From: CANJSG01 sp043744715
GTDB lineage: Bacteria; Verrucomicrobiota; Verrucomicrobiia; Limisphaerales; CANJSG01
Reading direction: 5' to 3'
DNA: 64,000 bases
Assembly (NCBI GenBank): GCA_043744715.1
Contig: JAYTUE010000214.1
Span: forward strand, 1 to 64,000
Shown in pieces: positions 40,074-48,696 of this stretch. Both the position numbers and the translations under genes were made by a program. The notes under the pieces were generated by a model. It was not told where the DNA came from, made no database searches, and saw nothing but the letters and a program-made list of their open reading frames with translations. Numbering within the stretch: the stretch's first letter is position 1; every line of letters starts with the position of its first letter.

Positions 40074-40919
40074 TCAGCGGTAGATCTTCTCGATGAGCCG
40101 GTGCAGGTCGTTCGGCATCGCGAGATACCAGACGATGCGGTAGGCGGTGAATTGCCGGAGTTCCTCCTCCGCGCGCTTGTTGAAGGGGTTCGCCGTGGCG
40201 ACGAAGAGGGCCTTGCTCATCTTGTCCATGGGGAGCACGCACAGCCGGCGGCAGACCTCGCGGGGGAAGGTCCTGGCCAGATCCACGTCCACGTCGTAGC
40301 GGTCGAGGTTGATGAACGGCGTCCGGCCCTGGTTGCAGATGGCCTGGAGCGACTTGTCGACGCCGATTCCGCCGCGCTGGGAAAGGAGCTGGATGAAGGG
40401 ATCGGAGACCCGCTCGGGCGGCGTGGCGGCCGAGGCGGTCCAGCAGCCGCCGAATTCGGTCGCGGACGCCAGCCGGCCGTCGACGAAGACGCGCTGCATC
40501 GAGTCCCGGCCGTCGTCCACGCTGGCGAGGGCGGCGGGTGAGATCAGCTTCTTCCGCCCGAATCCCGTTTCGGAAGTGGAAGAGCCGGCCGTGCCGGCCG
40601 TGTTTTGGCCCGCGCCGGCCAGTGCCGCGTTCTTGGAGATCTGCCCCATGGCGGCGACGACCTCGGGATCATCCGGCTGGGACTGGAGGATGGTCTCGTA
40701 TTCGAGGAGCGCCGAGGAGAGCTGCCCGAGCTGGACATAGGCCGCCGCGAGCCGTTTGGACGTCACGACCACGTCCTGGGTGCGGCCCAGCTTCAGATAC
40801 GCTTCCTTCAGTATCTCCAGCGACTGGTTGTCGAGAGGCTGCTCCTTCGTGATGACCTCGAACATCTCGATGGTCTGACGAAGCTGCGCCTCTTCACCTG
40901 GTGTCAGATTGCCTAGCAT
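40074..40919 (-). CDS. TPR/MshEN-domain protein paired with the GspE-like ATPase
   Basis: The 281-residue protein from ATG 40919 begins with TPR-like helices (about 10-95: Q-L-R-Q-T-I-E-M-F, L-E-I-L-K-E-A-Y-L-K-L-G, A-L-L-E-Y-E-T-I-L-Q). A Gly/Ser/Thr linker follows, and then a C-terminal domain (about 165-281) with F-I-N-L-D-R-Y-D-V-D, L-C-V-L-P-M-D-K, L-F-V-A-T-A-N-P-F-N-K. That end matches the GspE N-terminal domain, which binds the ring ATPase or a nucleotide second messenger. It sits 7 bases upstream of the ATPase gene, so the two should be made and act together. Confidence 0.8.
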   Translation of the reverse strand: MLGNLTPGEEAQLRQTIEMFEVITKEQPLDNQSLEILKEAYLKLGRTQDVVVTSKRLAAAYVQLGQLSSALLEYETILQSQPDDPEVVAAMGQISKNAALAGAGQNTAGTAGSSTSETGFGRKKLISPAALASVDDGRDSMQRVFVDGRLASATEFGGCWTASAATPPERVSDPFIQLLSQRGGIGVDKSLQAICNQGRTPFINLDRYDVDVDLARTFPREVCRRLCVLPMDKMSKALFVATANPFNKRAEEELRQFTAYRIVWYLAMPNDLHRLIEKIYR

Positions 40920-41211
40920 TCTCTCAATCCCTAAAGCCCGGCGAGGAGAGATCCCTCCCCGCCCGTGCAACGCACCGCGGAATTCGTCCGCAGTCGCCGG
41001 TTCATCGGAAGCGCGGAAGATGCACTTAACCGGAACCCTTCGCCTCATGCCGATCCTCCGTTGTCCCACGGCGGCCGATCTCCCCGGAGCAGGGGCATTG
41101 GCCGGGGATTGAACACCTTGGAGGCGGGGTGCGTCTGTCTTCTGCGCTTACGCTCCGGCCGGGTAATCTCAGTTGCCCGGCCGAACCACCGCCCGCTACC
41201 TTGTCAGACCC
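40920..41211. other. divergent intergenic gap
   Basis: These 292 bases separate the divergent TPR/MshEN and lipoprotein genes. I see no coding frame, RNA gene or repeat family member. Promoters for both directions are expected, but no clear consensus boxes are visible. Confidence 0.4.
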
Positions 41212-42243
41212 GTGCCACGCAACTTACAGACCATATTGCTCCGTGCCGCCTCCGGCGGATTCGCCGCCATGATCGGCCTCCTTGCCGTCGGCTGCCAACG
41301 GGAGGAAGTCCGCGTCTACCGTGTTCCCAAGGAACAGCTCGCGTCCAATCCGGCCATGGACGCGCCCTCCGGGAACGCCACCCCCAAGATAGGCTGGCAG
41401 ATGCCCGACAGATGGCAGGCCAAGCCCGCCGACGGCATGCGCCTCGGCAGCTTCAGCGTAAAGGGCGCCGACGGGACCGTGGCGGACGTCTCCGTCATCC
41501 CGCTCGCGGGCGAGGCTGGCTCCGTCGACTCGAACATCAACCGCTGGCGCGGCCAGATGGGACTGCCCGAGGTGAGCAAGGAAGATGCCGCCAAACTCGG
41601 CGAGGCCGTTTCCATCGCCGGCAGCGACGCTCGTCTGTTCGACTTTGCGGGAACTCCTTCCGGCAAATCCAAGCCGGAGCGGATGCTCGTGGCCATGTTG
41701 GAACGGGTGGAGATGAACTGGTTCTTCAAGATGCAGGGCGACGACGCGTTGGTCGCCTCTCGGCGCGACGAATTCGTCGTCTTCCTCAAGTCCGTGCGCT
41801 TCCAGGCTGAGACGGAAATTCCGGCCGAGACCGCCTCTCCCGCGCCCGCTTCGTCCTCGTGGAAGATTCCTTCGGGCTGGTCCGAGATCGCGCCCGGTCC
41901 CATGCAGCAGGCGAAGTTCACCGCCGGCGGCAAGGCCGAGGTCGCCATCAGCATCTTCCCCGGGCAGGCCGGCGGGCTCTTGATCAACGTCAACCGCTGG
42001 CGCGGCCAGGTGGGTCTCGGCCCAGTGGACGAGGCCGCCCTCCCCAATCTCGTCCAGCAGGCCGACTCGCCTTCGGGCAAGATCGCCATCGTCGACATCA
42101 AGTCGGCCGACGGTTCCAAACGCCTTGTCGCGGCCATCGCCATGCGCGGTTCCGAGTCGTGGTATTTCAAGCTGCTCGGCGACGCCCCCACGGTCGAAAA
42201 AGAACGCGCTGCGTTCGTGAAATTCTCCGGAGACCCCCGCTGA
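41212..42243 (+). CDS. lipoprotein with two repeated domains
   Basis: Starting at GTG 41212 gives 343 residues with a lipoprotein signal (about 1-30, lipobox L-L-A-V-G-C). The mature part holds two copies of one domain of about 130 residues: W-Q-M-P-D-R-W with N-I-N-R-W-R-G-Q-M-G-L-P and W-F-F-K-M-Q-G-D in the first, then W-K-I-P-S-G-W with N-V-N-R-W-R-G-Q-V-G-L-G and W-Y-F-K-L-L-G-D in the second. The function is unknown. It ends 2 bases before the ResB-like gene, so it may be a periplasmic partner in cytochrome c maturation. Confidence 0.8.
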   Translation: MPRNLQTILLRAASGGFAAMIGLLAVGCQREEVRVYRVPKEQLASNPAMDAPSGNATPKIGWQMPDRWQAKPADGMRLGSFSVKGADGTVADVSVIPLAGEAGSVDSNINRWRGQMGLPEVSKEDAAKLGEAVSIAGSDARLFDFAGTPSGKSKPERMLVAMLERVEMNWFFKMQGDDALVASRRDEFVVFLKSVRFQAETEIPAETASPAPASSSWKIPSGWSEIAPGPMQQAKFTAGGKAEVAISIFPGQAGGLLINVNRWRGQVGLGPVDEAALPNLVQQADSPSGKIAIVDIKSADGSKRLVAAIAMRGSESWYFKLLGDAPTVEKERAAFVKFSGDPR

Positions 42244-42244
42244 C

Positions 42245-43408
42245 ATGAAGCGCCTCGTTTCAATCCTCACCTCGCTCCGGCTGACGATCGTCCTGCTGTC
42301 GCTGTCCACCTTGCTGGTCTTTGTCGGCACGATCGCCCAGGCCAAATACGGCCTCTACGACGCGCAGGACAAGTTCTTCAAGAGCTTCTTCGTCCTGTGG
42401 AACGGCATCCCCGTTCTGCCTGGCGGGTATCTCCTTGGATCGCTGCTCGCCATCAACCTTGTCGCCGCCCAGGCGAAACGCACCGAGCTCACCAAGAAGA
42501 AGGCCGGACTGATCATGATCCACACCGGGATCGTCCTGCTGCTCGTCGGCCAGCTGGCGACGGACATGATGTCCACCGAAAGCCAGATGCAGCTCTTCGA
42601 AGGCGACACGAAGAACTACTCCGAGGACTTCCGCGCCAACGAACTCGCGATCATCGACACCTCCGACCCGAAGGAAGACCAGGTCGTGGCCATTCCGGAA
42701 TCGCTCCTCGCGAAGAAGAAGGACATCGGCTCCCCGGCCCTGCCGTTCAACGTGCGGGTGAAGGAATACTGGGCCAACGCCGACCTGCTGCGCTCGGGTT
42801 CCAGCGACGCCGTTCCGGCCAATGCGACCGATGGCTTCCTCAAGAACGCCTACGTCCTGCCGAAACCCCCGGCCAAGGACATGGACAGCCGCAGCATGCC
42901 CGCCGCGCTCGTCGAGCTGACCGACAAGGCCGGCAAATCCCTCGGAAGCTGGCTCATCGCCGCCGGCATCCGGTCGGACGACGTCGCGAAAGTCGACGGC
43001 AAGGATTACCGCCTCTCGCTGCGATTCACCCGGCACTACAAGGATTTCCAGCTCAGCCTGCTCAAGGCCACCCACGAAAAGTATAGCGGCACGGAGATCC
43101 CCAAGAACTTCGCCAGCCGCGTGCGGGTGCAGATGAACAACAACCCCGAGGTTCGTGAAACCATCATCTACATGAATAACCCCCTCCGCTGGGCGGGCTA
43201 CACGTTCTTCCAGTATCAGATGGCGGCCGACGAGTTCGCCCTCCGGCAGATGAAAATGGACCGCGCCTCCTCCACCTTCCAGGTCGTGAAGAATCCAGGT
43301 TGGATCACCCCCTACGTCGCCTGCGTCCTGGTCGGGGTTGGCCTGTGTTGGCAGTTCGGCTTCCACCTCTTTGGATTCCTCCGCCGCAGAAAACTCGCCG
43401 CCGCATGA
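42245..43408 (+). CDS. ResB/Ccs1-like cytochrome c biogenesis protein
   Basis: System II cytochrome c maturation uses ResB/Ccs1 with ResC/CcsA to move heme across the membrane and attach it to apocytochromes. The 387-residue protein has membrane segments near 13-32, 60-77, 87-105 and 355-375, and a large periplasmic domain between. Family phrases are S-L-R-L-T-I-V-L-L, G-L-I-M-I-H-T-G-I-V-L-L-L, M-N-N-P-L-R-W-A-G-Y-T-F-F-Q-Y-Q (317-331) and W-I-T-P-Y. The ATG of ccsA overlaps its stop (43405-43408), so the pair is coupled. Confidence 0.87.
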   Translation: MKRLVSILTSLRLTIVLLSLSTLLVFVGTIAQAKYGLYDAQDKFFKSFFVLWNGIPVLPGGYLLGSLLAINLVAAQAKRTELTKKKAGLIMIHTGIVLLLVGQLATDMMSTESQMQLFEGDTKNYSEDFRANELAIIDTSDPKEDQVVAIPESLLAKKKDIGSPALPFNVRVKEYWANADLLRSGSSDAVPANATDGFLKNAYVLPKPPAKDMDSRSMPAALVELTDKAGKSLGSWLIAAGIRSDDVAKVDGKDYRLSLRFTRHYKDFQLSLLKATHEKYSGTEIPKNFASRVRVQMNNNPEVRETIIYMNNPLRWAGYTFFQYQMAADEFALRQMKMDRASSTFQVVKNPGWITPYVACVLVGVGLCWQFGFHLFGFLRRRKLAAA

Positions 43409-45345
43409 AAGCGCTCACCAAACATCTCCACTGGATCCTCGCCGCCGTCTTCGGGCTCTGGTTCGTCTCCACACTCCGGCCCAGGACCGACGCCGGCATC
43501 AGGGCGAACGAATTCGGGCAGCTGCCCGTGTTGTTCAACGGCCGCATCCAGCCGTGGGATTCCGTCGCGCGCAATTCGCTGCTCCAGATCCGCGAAAAAC
43601 AGGCACTGGCCTACGAGCTCCGCAATGGAGCAGGCGAGGTCACCTACAAGACCAACCTCGCCGCGCTCCAGTGGATGATGGAGGTCATGTTCACGCCCGA
43701 GGCCGCCGACGCCCGGCCCGTCTTCCGTATCGACCATCCGGATGTGAAGGGTCTTCTCGGATTGAACATCGAGGAGAAGCATTTCGCCTGGAAGGATCTT
43801 GAGCCGAGCTGGCAGAAGTTCTACTCGCAGGCCACCAACTCTTCCCGGATCGAGTCCTCGCTCCGCACGCCCTACGACCAAGGCCTCCTCAAGCTGCTCA
43901 ACGCCGCCAAGGTCTACCTCAACCTCAAGGCATCCGTGACCTCGCCGCAGATCCGTGAACCGCTGGAAGACCTGATCTCATTCCTCAAATCCATCGAACC
44001 CGGCCGCGCCGCCGCCCTGGCCCAGCAGGCGGGAAAGACGGACTACGACGAGGCCGCGCTCAGCACCCTGGTCGGTCATCTCGGCAACTACGACATGATG
44101 GCGAACCTCTCGTCCGTCCTCGCCGTCCCGCCGCTCCATGTCGGACACGAGAGCCACGACGGCCACGCCGGGCATGACTGGACCGGCATGGGTGCGACGC
44201 TGATGGGTATGGCGCGCGGCGAGAAGCTGCATGAGGCGGTGAAATTCTATGCCGCGATGGCCAGCAACTTCCGGTCGGGCAACGCCGAGAAGTTCAACAG
44301 CGCCCTCGCCGACTACCAGTCCCTCCTCGGGAAGGATTTCGTGAAGGAAACGAAGAAGGGCCGGATGGAGGCGTTCTTCAACCAGATGGAACCGTTCTAC
44401 AAGTCGAACATCGTCTACGTGACCGCGCTGCTGCTGGGCCTGCTCTACTGGATCGTTCCCACCGAATGGGCCCGTCGCTCCGCCTTCTGGCTCAGCGTGC
44501 TGGGGCTGGTCATCCACACCGCCGGCCTGATCTTCCGCATGGTCCTCGAAGGCCGTCCTCCCGTCACCAACCTCTACTCCTCCGCCATCTTCATCGGGTG
44601 GGGTTCCGTCATCCTTGGCCTTGTCCTGGAGCGCTTCTACAAGGACGCCATCGGCATCGTCGTCGCCTCCTTCATCGGATTCGTCACGCTCGTGGTGGCG
44701 CACAACCTCTCCCTCGGCGGCGACACGATGGAGATGATGCGCGCCGTGCTGGACACGAACTTCTGGCTGGCCACGCACGTCGTCATCGTGACGCTCGGCT
44801 ACGCGGCGACTTTCGTGGCCGGGTTCCTCGCGATCATCTTCATCTTCCGCGGATTCTTCAGCCGCGGTCTGGCGGAAGGTCCGCGCAAGTCGCTCATGCG
44901 GATGACGTATGCGATCCTCTGCTTCGCCACGCTCTTCAGCTTCGTCGGCACCGTCCTCGGCGGCATCTGGGCCGACCAGTCATGGGGCCGTTTCTGGGGC
45001 TGGGAACCGAAGGAGAACGGCGCGCTCATGATCGTCCTCTGGAACGCGCTCATCCTGCACGCCCGCTGGGGCGGATTGGTCAAGGAACGTGGCCTGGCCG
45101 TGCTCGCCGTCTCGGGCAACATCATCACCGCCTGGTCTTGGTTCGGCACGAACATGCTGGGCATCGGCCTGCACAGCTACGGGTTCACCGACTCGGGCTT
45201 CATGTGGCTCATGATGTTCATCGTGAGCCAGCTCCTGGTCATCCTCGTGGGTGTCATCCCGTTGCGCTTCTGGGCGAGTTTCAGCGCTCCGGCCGCGCCG
45301 ACTCCGATGCCGCCTCCCGGCAAAGCCAAGCCCGGCATGGCCTGA
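43405..45345 (+). CDS. ccsA: CcsA/ResC-like cytochrome c heme lyase component
   Basis: The 646-residue inner-membrane protein starts with one membrane helix (about 8-26) and a periplasmic domain of about 300 residues containing G-H-E-S-H-D-G-H-A-G-H. About eight membrane segments follow. The heme-handling WWD motif is W-G-R-F-W-G-W-E-P-K-E-N (about 531-542). The flanking conserved histidines are in V-I-H-T-A-G-L (about 371), A-T-H-V-V-I-V (about 456) and G-L-H-S-Y-G-F (about 591). With the ResB-like gene it forms a complete system II core, needed for the cytochrome c proteins encoded in this window. A terminator lies at 45379. Confidence 0.9.
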   Translation: MKALTKHLHWILAAVFGLWFVSTLRPRTDAGIRANEFGQLPVLFNGRIQPWDSVARNSLLQIREKQALAYELRNGAGEVTYKTNLAALQWMMEVMFTPEAADARPVFRIDHPDVKGLLGLNIEEKHFAWKDLEPSWQKFYSQATNSSRIESSLRTPYDQGLLKLLNAAKVYLNLKASVTSPQIREPLEDLISFLKSIEPGRAAALAQQAGKTDYDEAALSTLVGHLGNYDMMANLSSVLAVPPLHVGHESHDGHAGHDWTGMGATLMGMARGEKLHEAVKFYAAMASNFRSGNAEKFNSALADYQSLLGKDFVKETKKGRMEAFFNQMEPFYKSNIVYVTALLLGLLYWIVPTEWARRSAFWLSVLGLVIHTAGLIFRMVLEGRPPVTNLYSSAIFIGWGSVILGLVLERFYKDAIGIVVASFIGFVTLVVAHNLSLGGDTMEMMRAVLDTNFWLATHVVIVTLGYAATFVAGFLAIIFIFRGFFSRGLAEGPRKSLMRMTYAILCFATLFSFVGTVLGGIWADQSWGRFWGWEPKENGALMIVLWNALILHARWGGLVKERGLAVLAVSGNIITAWSWFGTNMLGIGLHSYGFTDSGFMWLMMFIVSQLLVILVGVIPLRFWASFSAPAAPTPMPPPGKAKPGMA

Positions 45346-45378
45346 AGATTCATCCGAAGATCTCTCCCCAAACGAGGA

Positions 45379-45411
45379 ACGCCCGGCCTACTTGGTCGGG
45401 CGTTTGTTTTC
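45379..45411 (+). terminator. rho-independent terminator of ccsA
   Basis: AACGCCCGGCC and GGTCGGGCGTT form an 11-bp stem with one G-T-type mismatch around a TACTT loop, followed on the plus strand by TGTTTT. It lies 33 bases after ccsA and 18 bases before the end of the convergent peptidase gene. Confidence 0.8.
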
Positions 45412-45428
45412 CAGCGGATGCGTTCTGC

Positions 45429-46529
45429 TTACCGCCACTTGCCTTCGCCCCGGGGCGGCAGCTCGGTGCCGACGGGGTAGATGAGGTAGACGGTCTGGCC
45501 GGATTTCGCCCAGGCCTTGCGGACGTTGTCGCGCGGGTAGACGCGGCGGACGCGCTGGCCTTTTTCCAAACGCGCCCATGGATCGTTGATGACGACGTCG
45601 CCCGTTTCGGTGAAGCCGGCGAAGACGACGAGGTGGCCGGCGGACGAGGTCTTGGGATTGTCGTTCAGGAGATTCGCCGGGGCGGAAATGACGACGGGCA
45701 GCCCCTTGCGGAGCCACGCTTCCAGATCGGCGAAGCCGTCGAAGCGGGTGATGCACGCGCGCATTCCGGGAAAGCTCCCGGCGTAGGCGGCGTTGAAGGG
45801 CCAGTTGCCCGTGCCGTTGTAGTTCTCGTCGAAACAGGCGCGGGCTACTTCGGGCACGTCCTTCGCGAGGTCGGGCCGGTCGAGTTTCGCCGACCAGTAG
45901 TTCAAGACCATCGAGACGGAGGCGGGACTGCACCAGCCTTCGCCGCCGGCGTAGGCGACCTGCGATTTCTCGGGAACTTCCAGCGACTTGCCCTTCATGT
46001 CCGCGCTGATGCCGGGATCGGTGGCGAACTCGCCGACCTTACGGAAGGAAAGGGCGACGAATTTCAGGGTGGCTCCGCCGGTGACGCTGTTGACCAACGT
46101 CAGCCGCACCTGCGCGCTCCTCGCCGGTTTCGTCAGGACCAGCGTGTCCGTCCTGAGCATGGCGTTTTCGTCCTGTTCGCGGCGCGGACTGCGGCGGGGT
46201 TCGGCCACGTTGTCGGGCGTCCAGTCGGCGATCTTGTAGAAGCGGGTGGAGTTGGTGCCGTCGATGGCCCGGGCCTCGACTCGCACGACGCTTCCGGCGG
46301 GCGCCTCGACGTTCCATGAGACGACAAGCTCGTCCCAGGCGAAGGGCGCTTCGGTTTCCGGCGAGGTGAAGACGAGTCCGCCGCCTTCGGGCAGGGTGGA
46401 GAACTGGAAGTCGCGGAAGGTGTCCCAAGCCTTGAACCAGACGGCGTTCTTGTCGGGCGATGCGTTGGAGGTCATGCAGCCGGTGAGGCCGAGAGTGCAG
46501 CCGAGGAGGATGATCCAGATGCTCTTCAT
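45429..46529 (-). CDS. C39-like peptidase family lipoprotein
   Basis: The 366-residue protein has a lipoprotein signal (M-K-S-I-W-I-I-L-L-G to L-T-G-C, Cys at 18). An N-terminal beta domain (about 30-165) is followed by a papain-like C39 domain: G-W-C-S-P-A-S (nucleophile C200), S-A-G-H-L-V-V-F-A-G-F (H299) and V-I-N-D-P-W-A (D316). All three catalytic residues are in place. C39-like enzymes cleave leader peptides or cell-wall-linked proteins; this one is anchored to a membrane and has no ABC transporter, so it is not a bacteriocin exporter. ATG 46529 was chosen for the lipobox. Confidence 0.85.
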   Translation of the reverse strand: MKSIWIILLGCTLGLTGCMTSNASPDKNAVWFKAWDTFRDFQFSTLPEGGGLVFTSPETEAPFAWDELVVSWNVEAPAGSVVRVEARAIDGTNSTRFYKIADWTPDNVAEPRRSPRREQDENAMLRTDTLVLTKPARSAQVRLTLVNSVTGGATLKFVALSFRKVGEFATDPGISADMKGKSLEVPEKSQVAYAGGEGWCSPASVSMVLNYWSAKLDRPDLAKDVPEVARACFDENYNGTGNWPFNAAYAGSFPGMRACITRFDGFADLEAWLRKGLPVVISAPANLLNDNPKTSSAGHLVVFAGFTETGDVVINDPWARLEKGQRVRRVYPRDNVRKAWAKSGQTVYLIYPVGTELPPRGEGKWR

Positions 46530-46610
46530 CTCGCCGCGCAGCAAAGCGTCCGTCGACGGCGAAGTCACGCTCCGGCCGGTGGTTTGTCCGAAAGTAGGCC
46601 GGAGCTTCCG

Positions 46611-46922
46611 CTACTTCTTCTCCGCTTCGGCTTTCTCGCGGAGCTGGAGGACGTAGGCGGCGAGCTGAGAGCGCTGTTCATCCTTCGTCAGTTCGGAGAT
46701 GCCGTTTAGGCCAAGACCATCGAGCAGGTCGTCGCCGATGCGGTGGTAGGCGAAAATGGCGCGGGCCTCGGTGGTGATGTGCGGGTCTTCGAAGAAGAGG
46801 GGATTCGTGACGGGCGAGACGGCCTTGTCCTTCCAGGTGAGGGCCTCGGCGGCGTTCGAGTTGGAGGCAAGCCCGGCGGCCAGAACCGCGGCGGCGGAGA
46901 GGGTCAATGAGGTTGTTTTCAT
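46611..46922 (-). CDS. small secreted protein, possibly chimeric
   Basis: A 103-residue protein with a signal peptide (about 1-24, ending N-S-N-A-A-E). Residues 25-60 (L-T-W-K-D-K-A-V-S-P-V-T-N-P-L-F-F-E-D-P and Y-H-R-I-G-D-D) match the start of a longer Verrucomicrobia outer-membrane protein. The end (D-E-Q-R-S-Q-L-A-A-Y-V-L-Q-L-R-E-K) instead resembles the terminal helix of cytochrome c domains. It may be an intact small protein or the scar of a deletion that joined two genes. I cannot choose between these from the sequence. Confidence 0.5.
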   Translation of the reverse strand: MKTTSLTLSAAAVLAAGLASNSNAAEALTWKDKAVSPVTNPLFFEDPHITTEARAIFAYHRIGDDLLDGLGLNGISELTKDEQRSQLAAYVLQLREKAEAEKK

Positions 46923-47047
46923 GAATCGGCCTCATGTTCAGGAAGGGATCACCACGCGCTCCCCGTCGATTGCCCAAGTCCCGGCGTGGGTTGCTGGTTG
47001 TGGATTGCGAAAGCCGACGGCAAGGAACGGCCGGTGGGCTGTCAGGA

Positions 47048-47764
47048 TCACTCGGGGACGAAGAGACCGAAGTATCTAAGCGTGGGATTGAACTCTGTGA
47101 CCGGTCCGAGAATCAGGACGGCCGAGCCTTTTGGGACTAAGACGTGAGCGCCGAACGGTCTAAGTGAAGGATGATCCATCGGAGGAACAGTGGTGCCTGG
47201 AGCGGCGCCGATGAACACTGTTTGATGAATTCTTCCAACAAAATTGAGCGTCAAGCCGCCGAAGCTGTGTTCCTGAATCTCGAACCGCTCATCGTAGGGT
47301 CCCCCGTAGCGGGTAGGCGGGGGCGGGGGGAGCTCCGAAGCCGGAAAAGATTGCCACCGATATTTAACGAGCCCGGGTTTCCTGAGGATATCCTGAATGC
47401 TATCCCCCTCAACAATCCAAACACAGACGCCAAGGCTATTTGTAAGGAGCGGCGGTCCGAGATCACTTGGAAGGCTTACGGACACATCGAGGCGATATGA
47501 GCTGAAGGGAACAAACTGCGGCGGTTTGATCCACGCTGCGCGGAATCTCTGCCAAGCTGCACTGACGGGCTGGCGCAGCGGCCCGAGAAACTGCAGCCGC
47601 GACCGCTGCGTCGGCATCTCAGTGAGGAGTTCGTTTTTGGGCGCGCTGAACCCAACGATCAAACCTGCCAGTAGGATGACCGTCGCGACCGATGCGACGA
47701 CTACAACGAACTTCTTCCGGTTCCAGAACCGCCGTCTCACTCCGGATGTTTCGTTCGTCTCCAC
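47048..47764 (-). CDS. hypothetical membrane-anchored protein
   Basis: A 238-residue protein with a basic N-terminus and one membrane helix (about 18-40). The rest is probably periplasmic and beta-rich, with the Pro-rich loop E-L-P-P-P-P-P-T-R-Y-G-G-P-Y-D-E-R (about 143-159) and a final strand series ending R-Y-F-G-L-F-V-P-E. No family is recognised. It is flanked by unrelated secreted-protein genes, and its base composition is somewhat lower in G+C than neighbours, as seen in more AT-type codons. Confidence 0.6.
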   Translation of the reverse strand: METNETSGVRRRFWNRKKFVVVVASVATVILLAGLIVGFSAPKNELLTEMPTQRSRLQFLGPLRQPVSAAWQRFRAAWIKPPQFVPFSSYRLDVSVSLPSDLGPPLLTNSLGVCVWIVEGDSIQDILRKPGLVKYRWQSFPASELPPPPPTRYGGPYDERFEIQEHSFGGLTLNFVGRIHQTVFIGAAPGTTVPPMDHPSLRPFGAHVLVPKGSAVLILGPVTEFNPTLRYFGLFVPE

Positions 47765-47815
47765 CTTTCAAAACGTTTCACGTTTCACGCCGCGCTTATC
47801 CGGCATCGCCTCCCG

Positions 47816-48589
47816 TCACTTCTCATCCAACCGTCCCGCCGCCCAGAGCACGCCGCGGCTGACGTAGTTGAGGAAGGCGGGATCGGCGAAGGTCGCGTCG
47901 GAGTGGCCGTAGGTGGTGCCGAAGACGCGGGCTTGGCCGAACTGGTTGATCCACGCCACGGGATAGGCCTTGCCGTCGGCTTCGCTCACGGAGGTGGCGA
48001 GGGCCTTGGCGTTGGGCCAGAGCTTCTCGATGACGTAAAGCTCGTCGGAAGGCGTGGTCCAACCGTCCGGGACATTCTTCATGATCGGATGGACGGGCTG
48101 GAGCTTCTTCACGGGATACTTGCTCTGGTGGTCGTGGCGGCGGCTCGTGACGCCAAGGAATTCGCGCCAGTCGTCGATGTCGGTGGCGCGGTAGGTGTGC
48201 ATGGCGCAGTGGATGACGACGGCGGGCACGCCGGCCTTGTGCGCGGCGAGGATCTTGCGGATGTAGACCGGGTCGGTGGTGTCGGCGAAGCACTCGTTGT
48301 GGATGACGACGTCGTAGCCCTTGGCCCAGTTCGGATCGTCGTAGAGCGGGAGTTGGGCCTTGGTGCCGTTGCCGCCTTCGTTGACGACGCGCCAGAGGAC
48401 CTGGGCGTGGGTGGAAACGGCGTTGGTCAGCTGGGCCGCTTGGAATCCGTAATTGTGGCAGCAACCGCCGGTGATCAGCAGTGCACGGATGGGTTTGCTG
48501 GAAACGGTCTGGTGGCCGGAGACGCATCCGGCGAGCAAGACGCCCACGGCGAGGACGGCGGTGAAGTGGAGGAAGCGGCGGAGGATCAT
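47816..48589 (-). CDS. ThuA-like domain lipoprotein
   Basis: The 257-residue protein has a lipoprotein signal (L-L-A-G-C at about 18-22). The ThuA domain of the class I glutamine-amidotransferase-like fold follows, with L-L-I-T-G-G-C-C-H-N-Y (37-47), Y-D-V-V-I-H-N-E-C-F-A-D-T (about 92-104), A-V-V-I-H-C-A-M-H-T-Y-R (about 122-133) and G-H-S-D-A-T-F near 230. ThuA proteins were first linked to trehalose utilisation, and many in this phylum are secreted with sugar-related enzymes. It is first seen here in a patch with a second ThuA-like and a DUF1080 gene. Confidence 0.85.
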   Translation of the reverse strand: MILRRFLHFTAVLAVGVLLAGCVSGHQTVSSKPIRALLITGGCCHNYGFQAAQLTNAVSTHAQVLWRVVNEGGNGTKAQLPLYDDPNWAKGYDVVIHNECFADTTDPVYIRKILAAHKAGVPAVVIHCAMHTYRATDIDDWREFLGVTSRRHDHQSKYPVKKLQPVHPIMKNVPDGWTTPSDELYVIEKLWPNAKALATSVSEADGKAYPVAWINQFGQARVFGTTYGHSDATFADPAFLNYVSRGVLWAAGRLDEK

Positions 48590-48646
48590 GCGCGGAGCTT
48601 CTGCGGGCGGCGGAAGACGGTCAATGACGCGGGCTGGCCAAAGAAA

Positions 48647-48675
48647 ACGGCGTCCCGGAAAACCGGGACGCCGTT
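48647..48675 (-). terminator. rho-independent terminator of the ThuA-like gene at 48697
   Basis: AACGGCGTCCCGG and CCGGGACGCCGTT form a perfect 13-bp stem with a 3-base loop. On the minus strand the stem is followed by TTCTTT. It lies 21 bases past the stop of the 48697-49677 gene. Confidence 0.85.
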
Positions 48676-48696
48676 CGCGGGGCTATGGATCAAATG

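Noticed and set aside
37754..40096. 780-codon plus-strand frame opposite the GspE-like ATPase
   Set aside because: The minus strand has all ATPase motifs. The plus-strand product is low-complexity and Asp/Gly/Val-rich.
47765..47815. Tandem ACGTTTCACGTTTCAC phrase
   Set aside because: Two short imperfect units only; far too small for a CRISPR array or an iteron origin.
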